The position numbers were made by a program, and so were the translations under genes. Below, one piece after another: positions 7,135 to 15,385 of a DNA stretch of 24,711 bases. The DNA lies in contig CAZWVT010000025.1 of assembly GCA_964636665.1 (NCBI GenBank), positions 1 through 24,711 of the forward strand, in the 5' to 3' direction. Source of the stretch: JAAYLC01 sp964636665. Its GTDB lineage: Bacteria; Bacteroidota; Bacteroidia; Flavobacteriales; Flavobacteriaceae. Positions within the stretch are counted from its first letter, which is position 1; each line of letters starts with the position of its first letter. The notes under the pieces were generated by a model. The model saw only the letters and a list, made by a program, of their open reading frames with translations, did not search any database and was not told where the DNA came from.

Positions 7135-8205
7135 ATGCGAAAAAAGACAACTGTAATCTTATCGGTTTTTTTGGTTTTTCAAATCTTGGGACTGCAGATT
7201 TTAAAACACTTTCCGGAAGTAGTCGAAAAATATTACAGTCAGGGGGTTTATATCGCAATTTCAAAATCTTTGCGATTTCTTTTTGGTTGGATTCCATTTT
7301 CAGTAGGAGATTTATTTTACACTGTTGTCGGAATTCTCGCAATACGATGGATTTATAAAAACTTCCGACGTTGGCGCAAAGAATTTCATTGGTTGTTATT
7401 GGAAATCACAACTGTATTTTCTGTGATTTATTTTATTTTTCATCTTTTTTGGGGATTAAATTATTACCGAAAACCGTTACACGAATTTCTGCAAATCAAA
7501 AATGAATATACGCAAGAAGAATTAATTCAAACCACCAGATATTTCATCGAAAAGAGCAATTTTCTGCATCAATCACTTGTATCATCTGACAGCTTGATAG
7601 TTCCTATTCCTTATTCACAAAAGGAATTTTATCAAAAAACCTCTAATGGCTACAAGCGTTTACAAAAAGAATTTCCGCATCTAAGTTATGCTCCCAAAAG
7701 CATCAAAAACAGTCTGTATTCCTTGCCCTTAACTTATATGGGGTACAGCGGGTATTTAAATCCATTTTCGGGTGAAGCACAAGTAAACAGTCTGATTACA
7801 ACTTTTAAATTTCCGGTTGTTGCCTGTCATGAAAAAGCGCATCAAATAGGTTTTGCTGCTGAAAACGAAGCCAATTTTATTGCCACTTTAGCAACACTTT
7901 ATAACGAAGACCAATACATTCAATATGCGGGAAGCATTTTTGCATTGCAATATTTACTTGTAGATGTAGCACGAAACAATCCCGAACAATTTGAAGTTTT
8001 ACGTGCCGAGGTCGCCCCCGGAATTCTGGAAAGTTATCGGGAAATGAATGCGTTTTGGGAAGCTTACGAAAATCCGTTTGAAATAATCTTTACCACTTTC
8101 TGGGATAATTTTCTAAAAGCGAGCAATCAATCTCAAGGCATCCGAAGTTATAGTTATGTAGTAGCGTTGTTGGTAAATTATGATTTTGATGTCAAATCTT
8201 TGTGA
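7135..8205 (+). CDS. DUF3810 family membrane protein with HExxH zincin motif
   Basis: This 356-residue integral membrane protein has hydrophobic segments at about 5-22, 53-74 and 87-107, then a large soluble domain. In that domain the sequence VVACHEKAHQIGFAAENEANFIA (about 228-250) contains HEKAH (232-236), a classical HExxH zinc-peptidase motif, followed by an ENEANF stretch whose glutamates could be the third ligand, as in gluzincins. A YMGYSGYLNPFSGEAQVN segment before it is also characteristic of DUF3810. Peptidase activity is inferred from the motif only. I use the ATG at 7135; a TTG ten codons upstream would add a polar tail in front of the first membrane segment and is unlikely. It lies 66 bases after the acyltransferase gene. 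Confidence 0.85.
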   Translation: MRKKTTVILSVFLVFQILGLQILKHFPEVVEKYYSQGVYIAISKSLRFLFGWIPFSVGDLFYTVVGILAIRWIYKNFRRWRKEFHWLLLEITTVFSVIYFIFHLFWGLNYYRKPLHEFLQIKNEYTQEELIQTTRYFIEKSNFLHQSLVSSDSLIVPIPYSQKEFYQKTSNGYKRLQKEFPHLSYAPKSIKNSLYSLPLTYMGYSGYLNPFSGEAQVNSLITTFKFPVVACHEKAHQIGFAAENEANFIATLATLYNEDQYIQYAGSIFALQYLLVDVARNNPEQFEVLRAEVAPGILESYREMNAFWEAYENPFEIIFTTFWDNFLKASNQSQGIRSYSYVVALLVNYDFDVKSL

Positions 8206-8267
8206 AAATTAACATGAATCAATGTTTATCGATTGATAAGGTTTTATTTTTACTTAAAATTAAAACT

Positions 8268-9296
8268 ATGGAATTTGGAATTGGATTATTTGGAGATTTA
8301 ACTTATAATTTTACCACAAAAAAATATCAATCTCCTAAGGAACGTTTAAACGAAATTGTCGAACAAGTAAAATTAGCAGACGAATTAGGAATTGATGTAC
8401 TTTCATTGGGCGAACATCACCGTCCGGATTATGCAGTTTCTTCTACTGAAATTGTATTGGCAACGCTTGCCGGAGTTACCAAAAACATCATTTTGGGAAG
8501 CGGAGTTACCGTACTGAGTTCTGCAGATCCTGTTAAAGTTTATCAAGATTATGCCACTTTGGATTTACTTTCCGGAAATCGCGCTGAAATTACTGCCGGT
8601 AGAGGAAGTTTTATCGAATCTTTTCCTTTGTTTGGCTATGACTTAAAGGATTATGCAACACTTTTTGAAGAAAAGCTGGAACTTTTGGTTCATCTAAACG
8701 AAAACGAGGTAATCAATTGGAGTGGCAAACATCGGGCATCCATTGTTGACCAAACTATTTATCCAAGACCGGAACGAAAACTCCCCCTTTGGATTGCCGT
8801 AGGCGGAACACCTGAATCAGTAATTCGTGCAGCCCGTTTGGGACTTCCAATAATTTTTGCCATTATCGGCGGACGTCCGAAACAATTTCGTCCTTTGATA
8901 GATTTGTATAAAAATCAATATGCTTCATACGGACACGATCCTAAAAACATGCAAATCGCTGTTCATTCGCATTCTTTTGTCGGAGATTCAAAACAAGCAT
9001 TATTGGATAACTATTTTCCATATTATGCAGCGCAAATGGACAGAATCGGTCGCGAACGCGGTTGGAGCAGTTACACAAAAATGCAATTTGAAGGCGGAAT
9101 GTCTTCGGAAGGTGCTTTATTTATGGGAGATGCAAATGAAGTTGCTGAAAAAATGATAGAAATTATTGAATATTTTGGACTTAATCGTTTTGTTGCACAT
9201 ATTGATGTCGGAGGACCTTCACATTCAGAAATGATGAAGTCTATTGAACTTTATGGAGACAAGGTATTGCCAATGGTACGGAAAGCCTTGCAGTAA
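8268..9296 (+). CDS. LLM class flavin-dependent oxidoreductase (bacterial luciferase-like)
   Basis: This 342-residue protein has the TIM-barrel fold of the luciferase-like monooxygenase family, which uses reduced FMN (or F420 in other phyla) and oxygen. Recognisable stretches are the N-terminal MEFGIGLFGDLTY, LSLGEHHRPDYAVSS (46-60), ILGSGVTVLSSADPVKVYQDYATLDLLSGNRAEITAGRGS (about 75-115), LPLWIAVGGTPESVIRAARLGLP (about 170-192), and the GGPSHSEMMKSIELYGDKVLP tail. The ATG at 8268 is chosen because the family begins just there; a GTG 66 bases upstream, overlapping the DUF3810 stop, adds residues without family resemblance. Substrate is unknown, as for most members. It ends the plus-strand cluster before a bidirectional terminator. 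Confidence 0.9.
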   Translation: MEFGIGLFGDLTYNFTTKKYQSPKERLNEIVEQVKLADELGIDVLSLGEHHRPDYAVSSTEIVLATLAGVTKNIILGSGVTVLSSADPVKVYQDYATLDLLSGNRAEITAGRGSFIESFPLFGYDLKDYATLFEEKLELLVHLNENEVINWSGKHRASIVDQTIYPRPERKLPLWIAVGGTPESVIRAARLGLPIIFAIIGGRPKQFRPLIDLYKNQYASYGHDPKNMQIAVHSHSFVGDSKQALLDNYFPYYAAQMDRIGRERGWSSYTKMQFEGGMSSEGALFMGDANEVAEKMIEIIEYFGLNRFVAHIDVGGPSHSEMMKSIELYGDKVLPMVRKALQ

Positions 9297-9318
9297 CAGC
9301 AATATAGAATTTTTTTAA

Positions 9319-9356
9319 AAAAGTCCGACTTAAAAAACCAAGGCGGACTTTTCTAT
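9319..9356. terminator. Bidirectional rho-independent terminator between the LLM gene and the oxoamine synthase gene
   Basis: AAAAGTCCG (9319-9327) pairs perfectly with CGGACTTTT (9344-9352) around a 16-base loop. A-rich sequence on the left (9311-9322) and T-rich sequence on the right give it the look of a terminator in both directions, serving two convergent genes. Confidence 0.8.
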
Positions 9357-9373
9357 TTTAATATGATTAATCT

Positions 9374-10639
9374 TTAAGCTTGTTCTTGCATGGCTTTTGC
9401 AACTGCGGCAGAAAGTTTTTTATAATCTCCGGATTCAAGTCTGCTTCGAATAGCAGAAAACGCATTCAAAGTTTCTTCAATGTCTTCCATCGTATGTGAT
9501 GCCGTTGGAATTAACCTCAGAAGAATCAGCCCTTTCGGGATTACCGGATAAACGACGATAGAACAGAAAACGCCAAAGTTTTCACGTAAATCTTTTACCA
9601 ATGCCATGGCTTCCGGGATGCTTCCTTTTAAGTAAACCGGAGTTACACAGGTTTGTGTTGTTCCCAAATCAAATCCTCGCTTTCTCAGACCGTTTTGAAG
9701 TGCATTTGTATTTTCCCAAAGTTTTTCTTTCAACTCGGGCATTGTGCGAATCATATCCAAACGCTTGAGTGCACCTTCTACAAGTTGCATTTGTAATGAT
9801 TTTGCAAACATTTGCGAACGCAGATTGTATTTCAAGTAATTGATAATGACTTCATCAGCTGCAATAAAAGCGCCCGTGCTTGCCATTGCTTTTGCAAAAG
9901 TTGCGAAATAAACATCAATTCCATCCTGAACTCCTTGTTCTTCTCCGGTTCCGGCACCTGTTTTTCCGAGCGTTCCAAAACCATGAGCATCATCTACAAA
10001 AAATCGGAATTTGTATTTTTTCTTTAGCTCGATAATTTCTTTCAATTTCCCTTGTTCGCCTCTCATTCCAAAAACACCTTCGGAAATCAAAAGAATTCCT
10101 CCGCCTGTTTTTTCTGCTACTTTTGTGGCTCGCTGCAAGTTTTTTTCGATGCTTTCCATATCGTTGTGGCGATAAGTAAACCGCTGTCCCATATGAAGAC
10201 GTACGCCGTCAATAATACAGGCGTGTGCATCCACATCGTAAACAATTACGTCATCTTTAGACACGAGGGCATCAATAGTAGAAACCATTCCCTGATAGCC
10301 GAAATTTAATAAATACGCAGCTTCTTTACTTACAAAAGCTGCCAATTCACGTTGTAATTGCTCATGCATATCGGTATGTCCGCTCATCATTCGTGCGCCC
10401 ATCGGATAGGCAGAACCCCATTTTTTTCCCGCTTCTGCATCTACCTTCCGAATTTCCGGATGATTTGCAAGTCCTAAGTAATCATTAATACTCCACGTAA
10501 TAACTTCTCTTCCTTTAAACTTCATCCGATTGGACACTTCGCCTTCTAATTTTGGAAATATGAAATATCCTTCAGCATGTTCCGCCCATTTTCCAAGCGG
10601 ACCTTTATCCTCGTAAATTTTATCAAATAAATCTTTCAT
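9374..10639 (-). CDS. Alpha-oxoamine synthase: probable cysteate/serine C-acyltransferase (CapB/Spt-like)
   Basis: The 421-residue PLP enzyme belongs to the family that condenses an amino acid with an acyl thioester and releases CO2 (BioF, Kbl, serine palmitoyltransferase, CapB). Family features are WSINDYLGLANHPE (49-62), GARMMSGHTDMHEQLQRELA (81-100), the PLP-stacking His139 in DAHACIIDG, DDAHGFG (216-222) with Asp216 and His219, and the Schiff-base lysine Lys250 in FATFAKAMASTGAF. The protein resembles the conserved flavobacterial enzyme shown in Flavobacterium and Capnocytophaga to make the capnine backbone from cysteate. A CBS-like synthase related to the cysteate-forming CapA lies two genes upstream, supporting cysteate over serine, but specificity is not proven by sequence. 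BioF and Kbl are less likely from overall sequence. A TAnnTTTG box precedes it. Confidence 0.8.
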   Translation of the reverse strand: MKDLFDKIYEDKGPLGKWAEHAEGYFIFPKLEGEVSNRMKFKGREVITWSINDYLGLANHPEIRKVDAEAGKKWGSAYPMGARMMSGHTDMHEQLQRELAAFVSKEAAYLLNFGYQGMVSTIDALVSKDDVIVYDVDAHACIIDGVRLHMGQRFTYRHNDMESIEKNLQRATKVAEKTGGGILLISEGVFGMRGEQGKLKEIIELKKKYKFRFFVDDAHGFGTLGKTGAGTGEEQGVQDGIDVYFATFAKAMASTGAFIAADEVIINYLKYNLRSQMFAKSLQMQLVEGALKRLDMIRTMPELKEKLWENTNALQNGLRKRGFDLGTTQTCVTPVYLKGSIPEAMALVKDLRENFGVFCSIVVYPVIPKGLILLRLIPTASHTMEDIEETLNAFSAIRSRLESGDYKKLSAAVAKAMQEQA

Positions 10640-10670
10640 TTAGTTTTTTGAATATAAATTTTAAATGACG

Positions 10671-10678
10671 CAAAATTA
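10671..10678 (-). promoter_or_regulatory. Candidate -7 box for the CapB-like gene
   Basis: On the minus strand this reads TAATTTTG, an exact TAnnTTTG match. Transcription starting near 10667 would give a leader of about 28 bases before the ATG at 10639. It suggests that the CapB-like gene can be transcribed independently of the upstream MFS gene. No clear -33 TTTG is seen. Confidence 0.45.
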
Positions 10679-10738
10679 ACAAATTATTACTGATTAATTT
10701 AATTTTCGCCTGATACATTATGTTACGATTATTCTGTA

Positions 10739-11974
10739 TTACAAATGCTCATTTTGTTGCTTATTCTCAATTCGCTTGTTTAAATTCGGTAAAAACCAAG
10801 CAATGATTCCAAATAATGGCAAAAATGAACACAATTTATAAACCCATTCAATCCCGGAAGTATCTGCCAAAAATCCTAAAACAGCAGAACCGAGACCTGC
10901 AATCCCGAATGCAAAACCAAAAAACAATCCGGAAATCATTCCTATTTTCCCGGGAAGCAATTCTTGTGCATAAACGAGAATGGCTGAAAATGCAGACGAT
11001 AAGATAAACCCAACCAAGAAAATCAAAATGCTTGTCCAAAATAAATCTACGTAAGGCAAAAGAACTGCGAAAGGTGCAGATCCAAGAATAGAAAACCAAA
11101 TCACGTATTTCCGCCCGAATCTGTCTCCTAATGGTCCTCCCAGTAAGGTTCCTGCTGCAACGGCTCCAAAAAACAAAAACAAGTAAAATTGAGATTCTCT
11201 AATGCTTACTTGAAATTTTTCCATCAAATAAAAAGTAAAATAACTAGAAATACTCGTCATATAAATGTATTTGGAGAAAATCAGAATAAGCAAGATGAAA
11301 ATAGAACCATTTACTTGTTTTTTTGAAATGCTTACAAGTGCTACAGAAAGTTGTTTCTCTTTTCTTTTTTGAAGATTAAGCCGTAATCGATACCATTTTG
11401 CGACTTTTCCCAAGAGAAATATTCCAATAAATGCAATCAGTAAAAACCACAAAAGATGAAGTTGTCCTCTTGGCATTACGATAGCAATTACCAACAGCGG
11501 ACCAATTGCCGTTCCGGAGTTTCCCCCTACTTGAAAGATAGACTGTGCCAAGCCCCTTCTGTTTCCGGCAGCCAAATACGCTACTTTGGAAGCTTCCGGA
11601 TGAAAAATCGATGAACCGAATCCTACCAACGCAACTGCAAAAAGAATAAATGCATACGAATCTGCAAATGCCAAAAACGTCAATCCCAAAAGTGTAAATA
11701 CCATTCCAAAAATCAGGGAATACGGTTGGGGATTTTTATCGGTGTAATTTCCGACAATTGGTTGGAATAATGATGCCGTTAATTGGTAAACCAAAGTTAT
11801 AATCCCAATTTGCGTAAATGACAGATTGTATGTGTCTTTTAACAATGGATATACAGAAGGGATTACAATTTGTAGCAAGTCATTAATAAAATGACCGGAA
11901 GCAATTGCAAATAAAACAGGAAATACAGTTTTTTCTAAATTGTAATCCGATGACTGCGGTAATGACTTTCTCAT
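10739..11974 (-). CDS. MFS transporter, fosmidomycin-resistance (Fsr)-like
   Basis: The 411-residue protein has about twelve hydrophobic segments and the layout of the Fsr branch of the major facilitator superfamily. The N-terminal ASGHFINDLLQIVIPSVYPLLKDTYNLSFTQIG (25-57), QLTASLFQPIVGNYTDK (64-80) with the loop 2-3 signature, and GFGSSIFHPEASKVAYLA (about 117-134) are characteristic of that branch; a second copy of the loop signature, GPLGDRFGRKYV, lies near 280-291. Fsr exports fosmidomycin in E. coli, but the natural substrate here is unknown. It lies between the CapA-like and CapB-like genes on the same strand, with a strong hairpin 18 bases upstream of its start and no recognisable promoter of its own, so it may be read at reduced level from the CapA-like gene. 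Confidence 0.88.
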   Translation of the reverse strand: MRKSLPQSSDYNLEKTVFPVLFAIASGHFINDLLQIVIPSVYPLLKDTYNLSFTQIGIITLVYQLTASLFQPIVGNYTDKNPQPYSLIFGMVFTLLGLTFLAFADSYAFILFAVALVGFGSSIFHPEASKVAYLAAGNRRGLAQSIFQVGGNSGTAIGPLLVIAIVMPRGQLHLLWFLLIAFIGIFLLGKVAKWYRLRLNLQKRKEKQLSVALVSISKKQVNGSIFILLILIFSKYIYMTSISSYFTFYLMEKFQVSIRESQFYLFLFFGAVAAGTLLGGPLGDRFGRKYVIWFSILGSAPFAVLLPYVDLFWTSILIFLVGFILSSAFSAILVYAQELLPGKIGMISGLFFGFAFGIAGLGSAVLGFLADTSGIEWVYKLCSFLPLFGIIAWFLPNLNKRIENKQQNEHL

Positions 11975-11992
11975 CTTCTTGATAATAACAGA

Positions 11993-12023
11993 AAAACCAA
12001 ATGCCTGACTGACATTTGGTTTT
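11993..12023 (-). terminator. Hairpin between CapA-like and MFS genes, terminator or attenuator
   Basis: AAAACCAAATG (11993-12003) and CATTTGGTTTT (12013-12023) form a perfect 11-base-pair stem with a 9-base loop. On the minus strand the stem ends in five T (the last one just past it), as in a weak rho-independent terminator. It starts 26 bases after the CapA-like stop and ends 18 bases before the MFS ATG, so it would reduce read-through into the MFS gene. Confidence 0.7.
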
Positions 12024-12049
12024 GCACAATGCTAAGTATTTTAAGGATA

Positions 12050-13090
12050 TTATTTTACATATTGAACTTTCTCGATGAGTTGTTCTTCCTCGGTTTCCAT
12101 AAAACCTTGAGCTTCCATCCACTCATCACTAAATACTTTGCTCATATACCGAGAACCGTGGTCGGGGAAAATAACCACTACATTACTGTCTTCCGAAAAT
12201 TCTCCTTCTTCTGAAAGCTGCTTGATTCCCTGCATAGCCGCACCACTGGTATAGCCGACAAAAAGTCCTTCTGTTCGTGCAATTTCACGAGCAGTATGGG
12301 CACTGTCTTCATCGGTAACTTTGGTGAATTTGTCTATCACATCAAAATCTGTTGCCGTTGGAATTAGATTTTTACCCAATCCTTCAATTCGATACGGATA
12401 AATTTCGTTTTTATCGAATTCTTTGGTTTCGTGATATTTTTGAAGTACCGAGCCATAAGCATCAATTCCCAAGATTCGGATATCGGGATTTTTTTCTTTC
12501 AAATACCGTGCAGTTCCGGAAATAGTTCCACCGGTTCCACTACAAGCTACAAGATGAGTTATTTTTCCTTGAGTTTGTTCCCAAATTTCAACTCCGGTTG
12601 TGTGATAATGGGCATCGATATTCAATTTGTTAAAATACTGATTGATATAGATCGAGCCCGGATTTTCTTGGTGCAATCTCTTGGCTACTTCGTAATAAGA
12701 TTTGGGATCGTCTGCCGGAACATGAGCCGGACAAACATAAACTTCCGCTCCCATCGCCTTTAACATATCTATTTTATCGGCAGATGATTTGGAACTAACC
12801 GCTAAAATACATTTATAGCCTCTAACAATACAAACCATGGCAAGACTAAAACCTGTGTTTCCACTTGTAGTTTCTATGATTGTACTTCCCGGTTTTAAAA
12901 TCCCTCGTTTTTCAGCTTCATTGACGATGTAGAGTGCTATTCGGTCTTTGGTGGAATGACCTGGATTGAAAGCTTCGACTTTTGCATAGAAATTCCCTTT
13001 CAATTGCTCAGTCATTTTGGTCAGTTTGATTAGCGGAGTATTTCCTATTAAATCTAAAATACTCTGATGAGCTTTAATTTCATTTTTCAT
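12050..13090 (-). CDS. PLP-dependent cysteine/cysteate synthase, CBS-like (CapA-like)
   Basis: The 346-residue fold-type II PLP enzyme performs a beta-replacement on an activated serine. Visible are the Schiff-base lysine Lys48 in AFNPGHSTKDR, the TSGNTG loop (75-80) that holds the substrate carboxylate, and the PLP-phosphate loop GTGGTISGT (185-193). The C-terminal FPDHGSRYMSKVFSDEWM resembles cystathionine beta-synthase rather than CysK or CysM; the CBS regulatory domains are absent. The capnine-pathway cysteate synthase CapA (O-phosphoserine plus sulfite to cysteate) is related to CBS, and a CapB-like gene lies two genes downstream, so CapA is a serious option. Cysteine synthase is the conservative alternative: ordinary flavobacterial cysteine synthases look similar. 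Sequence alone does not decide. Confidence 0.85.
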   Translation of the reverse strand: MKNEIKAHQSILDLIGNTPLIKLTKMTEQLKGNFYAKVEAFNPGHSTKDRIALYIVNEAEKRGILKPGSTIIETTSGNTGFSLAMVCIVRGYKCILAVSSKSSADKIDMLKAMGAEVYVCPAHVPADDPKSYYEVAKRLHQENPGSIYINQYFNKLNIDAHYHTTGVEIWEQTQGKITHLVACSGTGGTISGTARYLKEKNPDIRILGIDAYGSVLQKYHETKEFDKNEIYPYRIEGLGKNLIPTATDFDVIDKFTKVTDEDSAHTAREIARTEGLFVGYTSGAAMQGIKQLSEEGEFSEDSNVVVIFPDHGSRYMSKVFSDEWMEAQGFMETEEEQLIEKVQYVK

Positions 13091-13163
13091 AAAATGTACT
13101 TCAATTAGAATACCTATTTTGAAAACCGAAATCGCTGTGGGGCGAAAATGATTTAAGATGTGG

Positions 13164-13171
13164 CAAAGATA
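13164..13171 (-). promoter_or_regulatory. Candidate -7 box for the CapA-like gene
   Basis: The minus strand reads TATCTTTG, an exact TAnnTTTG match. It lies directly after the stop of the S9 peptidase gene (13187) and would give a leader of about 70 bases, longer than the other leaders here. No convincing hairpin or riboswitch core was seen in that leader. Confidence 0.45.
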
Positions 13172-13186
13172 CAGAATAATAATTTA

Positions 13187-15322
13187 TTACTCTTTTATCT
13201 TCTCTAAATCTAACAAGAAGGCATATTCTTTAGCAACTTCCCTCAATGCTTCAAATCTTCCTGAAGCACCGCTGTGTCCCGCATCCATATTTGTTTCAAA
13301 AAGCAAGATATTGTTATCTGTTTTTTTATCTCGGAGTCTGGCAACCCATTTTGCCGGTTCCCAATATTGAACCTGACTGTCATGAAAACCTGTAGTCACC
13401 AAAATATTTGGATATGCTTTTGCATCTATGTTATCGTAGGGAGAATAGGATTTGATGTAATTGTAGTATTCAATTTCATTGGGATTTCCCCATTCGTCAT
13501 ATTCGCCTGTAGTAAGCGGGATACTGTCATCGAGCATGGTTGTCAGCACATCGACAAAAGGTACGGAAGCAATAATTCCGTTGTATAAATGCGGTGCCAT
13601 ATTCATTATTGCTCCCATAAGAAGTCCGCCTGCAGAACCGCCGGAGGCATATAAATGTTTGGGAGAAGTATATTTCTCATCAATCAAATATTCAGAAACG
13701 GCGATAAAATCAGTAAATGTATTTTTCTTGAAAAGTAATTTTCCGTTTTCATACCACTGCCTTCCCATATATTCTCCTCCTCGAACGTGAGCGATTGCAA
13801 AAATAAATCCGCGGTCCAACAAGCTCAATCGAACTGATGAAAAATAAGGATCGATTGTAGAACCGTATGAACCATAACCATACAAAAGCAAAGGGTTAGA
13901 GCCGTCTTTTTTTAATCCTTTTCGGTAAATTACTGAAATTGGAATTTTTGTTCCATCTTCTGCCGTAGCCCATAATCTTTCAGTATTATAATTGTTTTTG
14001 TCAAACTTTCCGCCTAAAACTTCAACTTCTTTAACAATAGATTTCTCTTTTGTTTCCATATTAAAATCGATAACGGAAGCAGGCGTATTCAATGAATTGT
14101 ATCCATAACGGAGAATTTCAGTGTCAAATTCAGGATTTCGGGTTATGTAAGCCGTGTAAGTTTCGTTATCAAAAGGCAAATAATAATCTGCCGTATCATC
14201 CCATTTTTTTATGCGTAACTGAGTTAATCCGTTTTTCCTTTCACTGATGACAAAAAAATCTTTGAATATTTCAAAATTTTCAATCAGTACTTCTTGACGA
14301 TGACCAATCCTATCTTTCCAATTTTCAATCGTGGTTTGACTTTCGGGTGTGGTCATGATTTTAAAGTTGAAAGAATCATCCTTGTTAGTTAGGATATACC
14401 AATTGTTCCCATAATGGGCAATGTTGTATTCTAATCCTCTTATGCGCGGTTGGAACAAACTGAAGATTCCGGTTGGGTTGTCGGCAGAAAGAATACGAAA
14501 TTCCGATGAAAGTGTACTGTAAGAACCAATTACAATATACTTTTTTGATTTTGTTTTATATACATAGGTTCCAAACATTTCGTCTTTCTCCGTATAAATC
14601 AATTTATCTGTGTCGGGATTTTGCCCGAGACTATGCCTGAAAATTTGATTGGCTCTCAAGGTTTTTTCGTCCTTTCTCGTGTAAAAAAGCGTTTTGTTGT
14701 CATTCCCCCAAGTACTTCCACCAGTGGTATTATTTATCACATCTTTATAGATTTCTCCTGTTTCAAGATTTTTTATATAAATCGAATATTTTCTGCGGCT
14801 TAAAGTATCTACACCAAAAGCTACCAACTTATTGTCCGGTGAAACATTAATTCCGGCGAGATTGTAATAAGCATAACCTTTTGCCATTTCATTTACATTG
14901 AAAAGAATTTCCTCGGGCGCTTTTAGAGAACCTTTTTTTCTTGTATATATCGGATAATCCTGACCTTTTTCGTAACGTGTGATATAATAATATCCATTGT
15001 ATTTATACGGGACTGATTCATCATCTTCTTTGATTCTGTTTTTCATTTCCTGAAAAAGATTTTCTTTTAATTCATCGGTATGCGCAGTCATTTTTTCATA
15101 ATATGCATTTTCTGCATTCAAATAATTGACGACATCGGGGTTTTCACGTTCATTCATCCAATAATATTCATCGAATCGGACATCGTTGTGTGTTTTTAAT
15201 TCCTTTGCTATTTTTTTAGCCTGGGGAGGTATCATATCCATGGAGTATTTTTGATTTTTATTTTGTGCCATTAATGAAAATGCAAAAATAGAGAGTGCAC
15301 AGAAAAGAAATTTTTTTTTCAT
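13187..15322 (-). CDS. Exported S9 family oligopeptidase (oligopeptidase B/prolyl oligopeptidase-like)
   Basis: This serine peptidase of 711 residues cleaves short peptides. The N terminus MKKKFLFCALSIFAFSLMAQN is a signal peptide with probable cleavage after LMA, so the enzyme should be periplasmic. A seven-bladed propeller region follows the typical DEYYWMNERENPDVVNYLNAEN (about 51-72). The alpha/beta hydrolase domain carries Ser563 in GGSAGG, Asp648 in TGFHDSQV and His683 in DAGHSG. The overall resemblance is to oligopeptidase B (basic-residue specificity), helped by the acidic DESVPY and EYDEWGNP stretches, but specificity is not certain. I use the ATG at 15322 because the signal peptide begins there; a TTG seven codons upstream lengthens the frame. 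A run of nine A follows the ATG. It is divergent from the ybaB-like gene. Confidence 0.92.
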   Translation of the reverse strand: MKKKFLFCALSIFAFSLMAQNKNQKYSMDMIPPQAKKIAKELKTHNDVRFDEYYWMNERENPDVVNYLNAENAYYEKMTAHTDELKENLFQEMKNRIKEDDESVPYKYNGYYYITRYEKGQDYPIYTRKKGSLKAPEEILFNVNEMAKGYAYYNLAGINVSPDNKLVAFGVDTLSRRKYSIYIKNLETGEIYKDVINNTTGGSTWGNDNKTLFYTRKDEKTLRANQIFRHSLGQNPDTDKLIYTEKDEMFGTYVYKTKSKKYIVIGSYSTLSSEFRILSADNPTGIFSLFQPRIRGLEYNIAHYGNNWYILTNKDDSFNFKIMTTPESQTTIENWKDRIGHRQEVLIENFEIFKDFFVISERKNGLTQLRIKKWDDTADYYLPFDNETYTAYITRNPEFDTEILRYGYNSLNTPASVIDFNMETKEKSIVKEVEVLGGKFDKNNYNTERLWATAEDGTKIPISVIYRKGLKKDGSNPLLLYGYGSYGSTIDPYFSSVRLSLLDRGFIFAIAHVRGGEYMGRQWYENGKLLFKKNTFTDFIAVSEYLIDEKYTSPKHLYASGGSAGGLLMGAIMNMAPHLYNGIIASVPFVDVLTTMLDDSIPLTTGEYDEWGNPNEIEYYNYIKSYSPYDNIDAKAYPNILVTTGFHDSQVQYWEPAKWVARLRDKKTDNNILLFETNMDAGHSGASGRFEALREVAKEYAFLLDLEKIKE

Positions 15323-15355
15323 AGAAGAAGCATTTTTTAGCAACCGCCAAAATAG

Positions 15356-15363
15356 TAAATTTG
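15356..15363 (+). promoter_or_regulatory. Candidate -7 box for the YbaB gene
   Basis: TAAATTTG matches TAnnTTTG exactly. Transcription would begin near 15367 and leave a leader of about 19 bases before the ATG at 15386. A T-rich stretch around 15333-15339 is where a -33 element would lie. Confidence 0.5.
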
Positions 15364-15385
15364 CATCACTAAATACAGAAAAATT

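Noticed and set aside
8202..8267. GTG start for the LLM oxidoreductase overlapping the DUF3810 stop
   Set aside because: The family N terminus MEFGIGLFGD begins at the ATG at 8268; the extra 22 residues look like translated leader.
15311..15343. TTG start and A9 run in the S9 peptidase gene as a phase-variation site
   Set aside because: The A9 run encodes the ordinary lysine-rich n-region of a signal peptide (MKKKF). It could slip, but nothing else supports variation; the TTG start would only prepend residues to the signal peptide.
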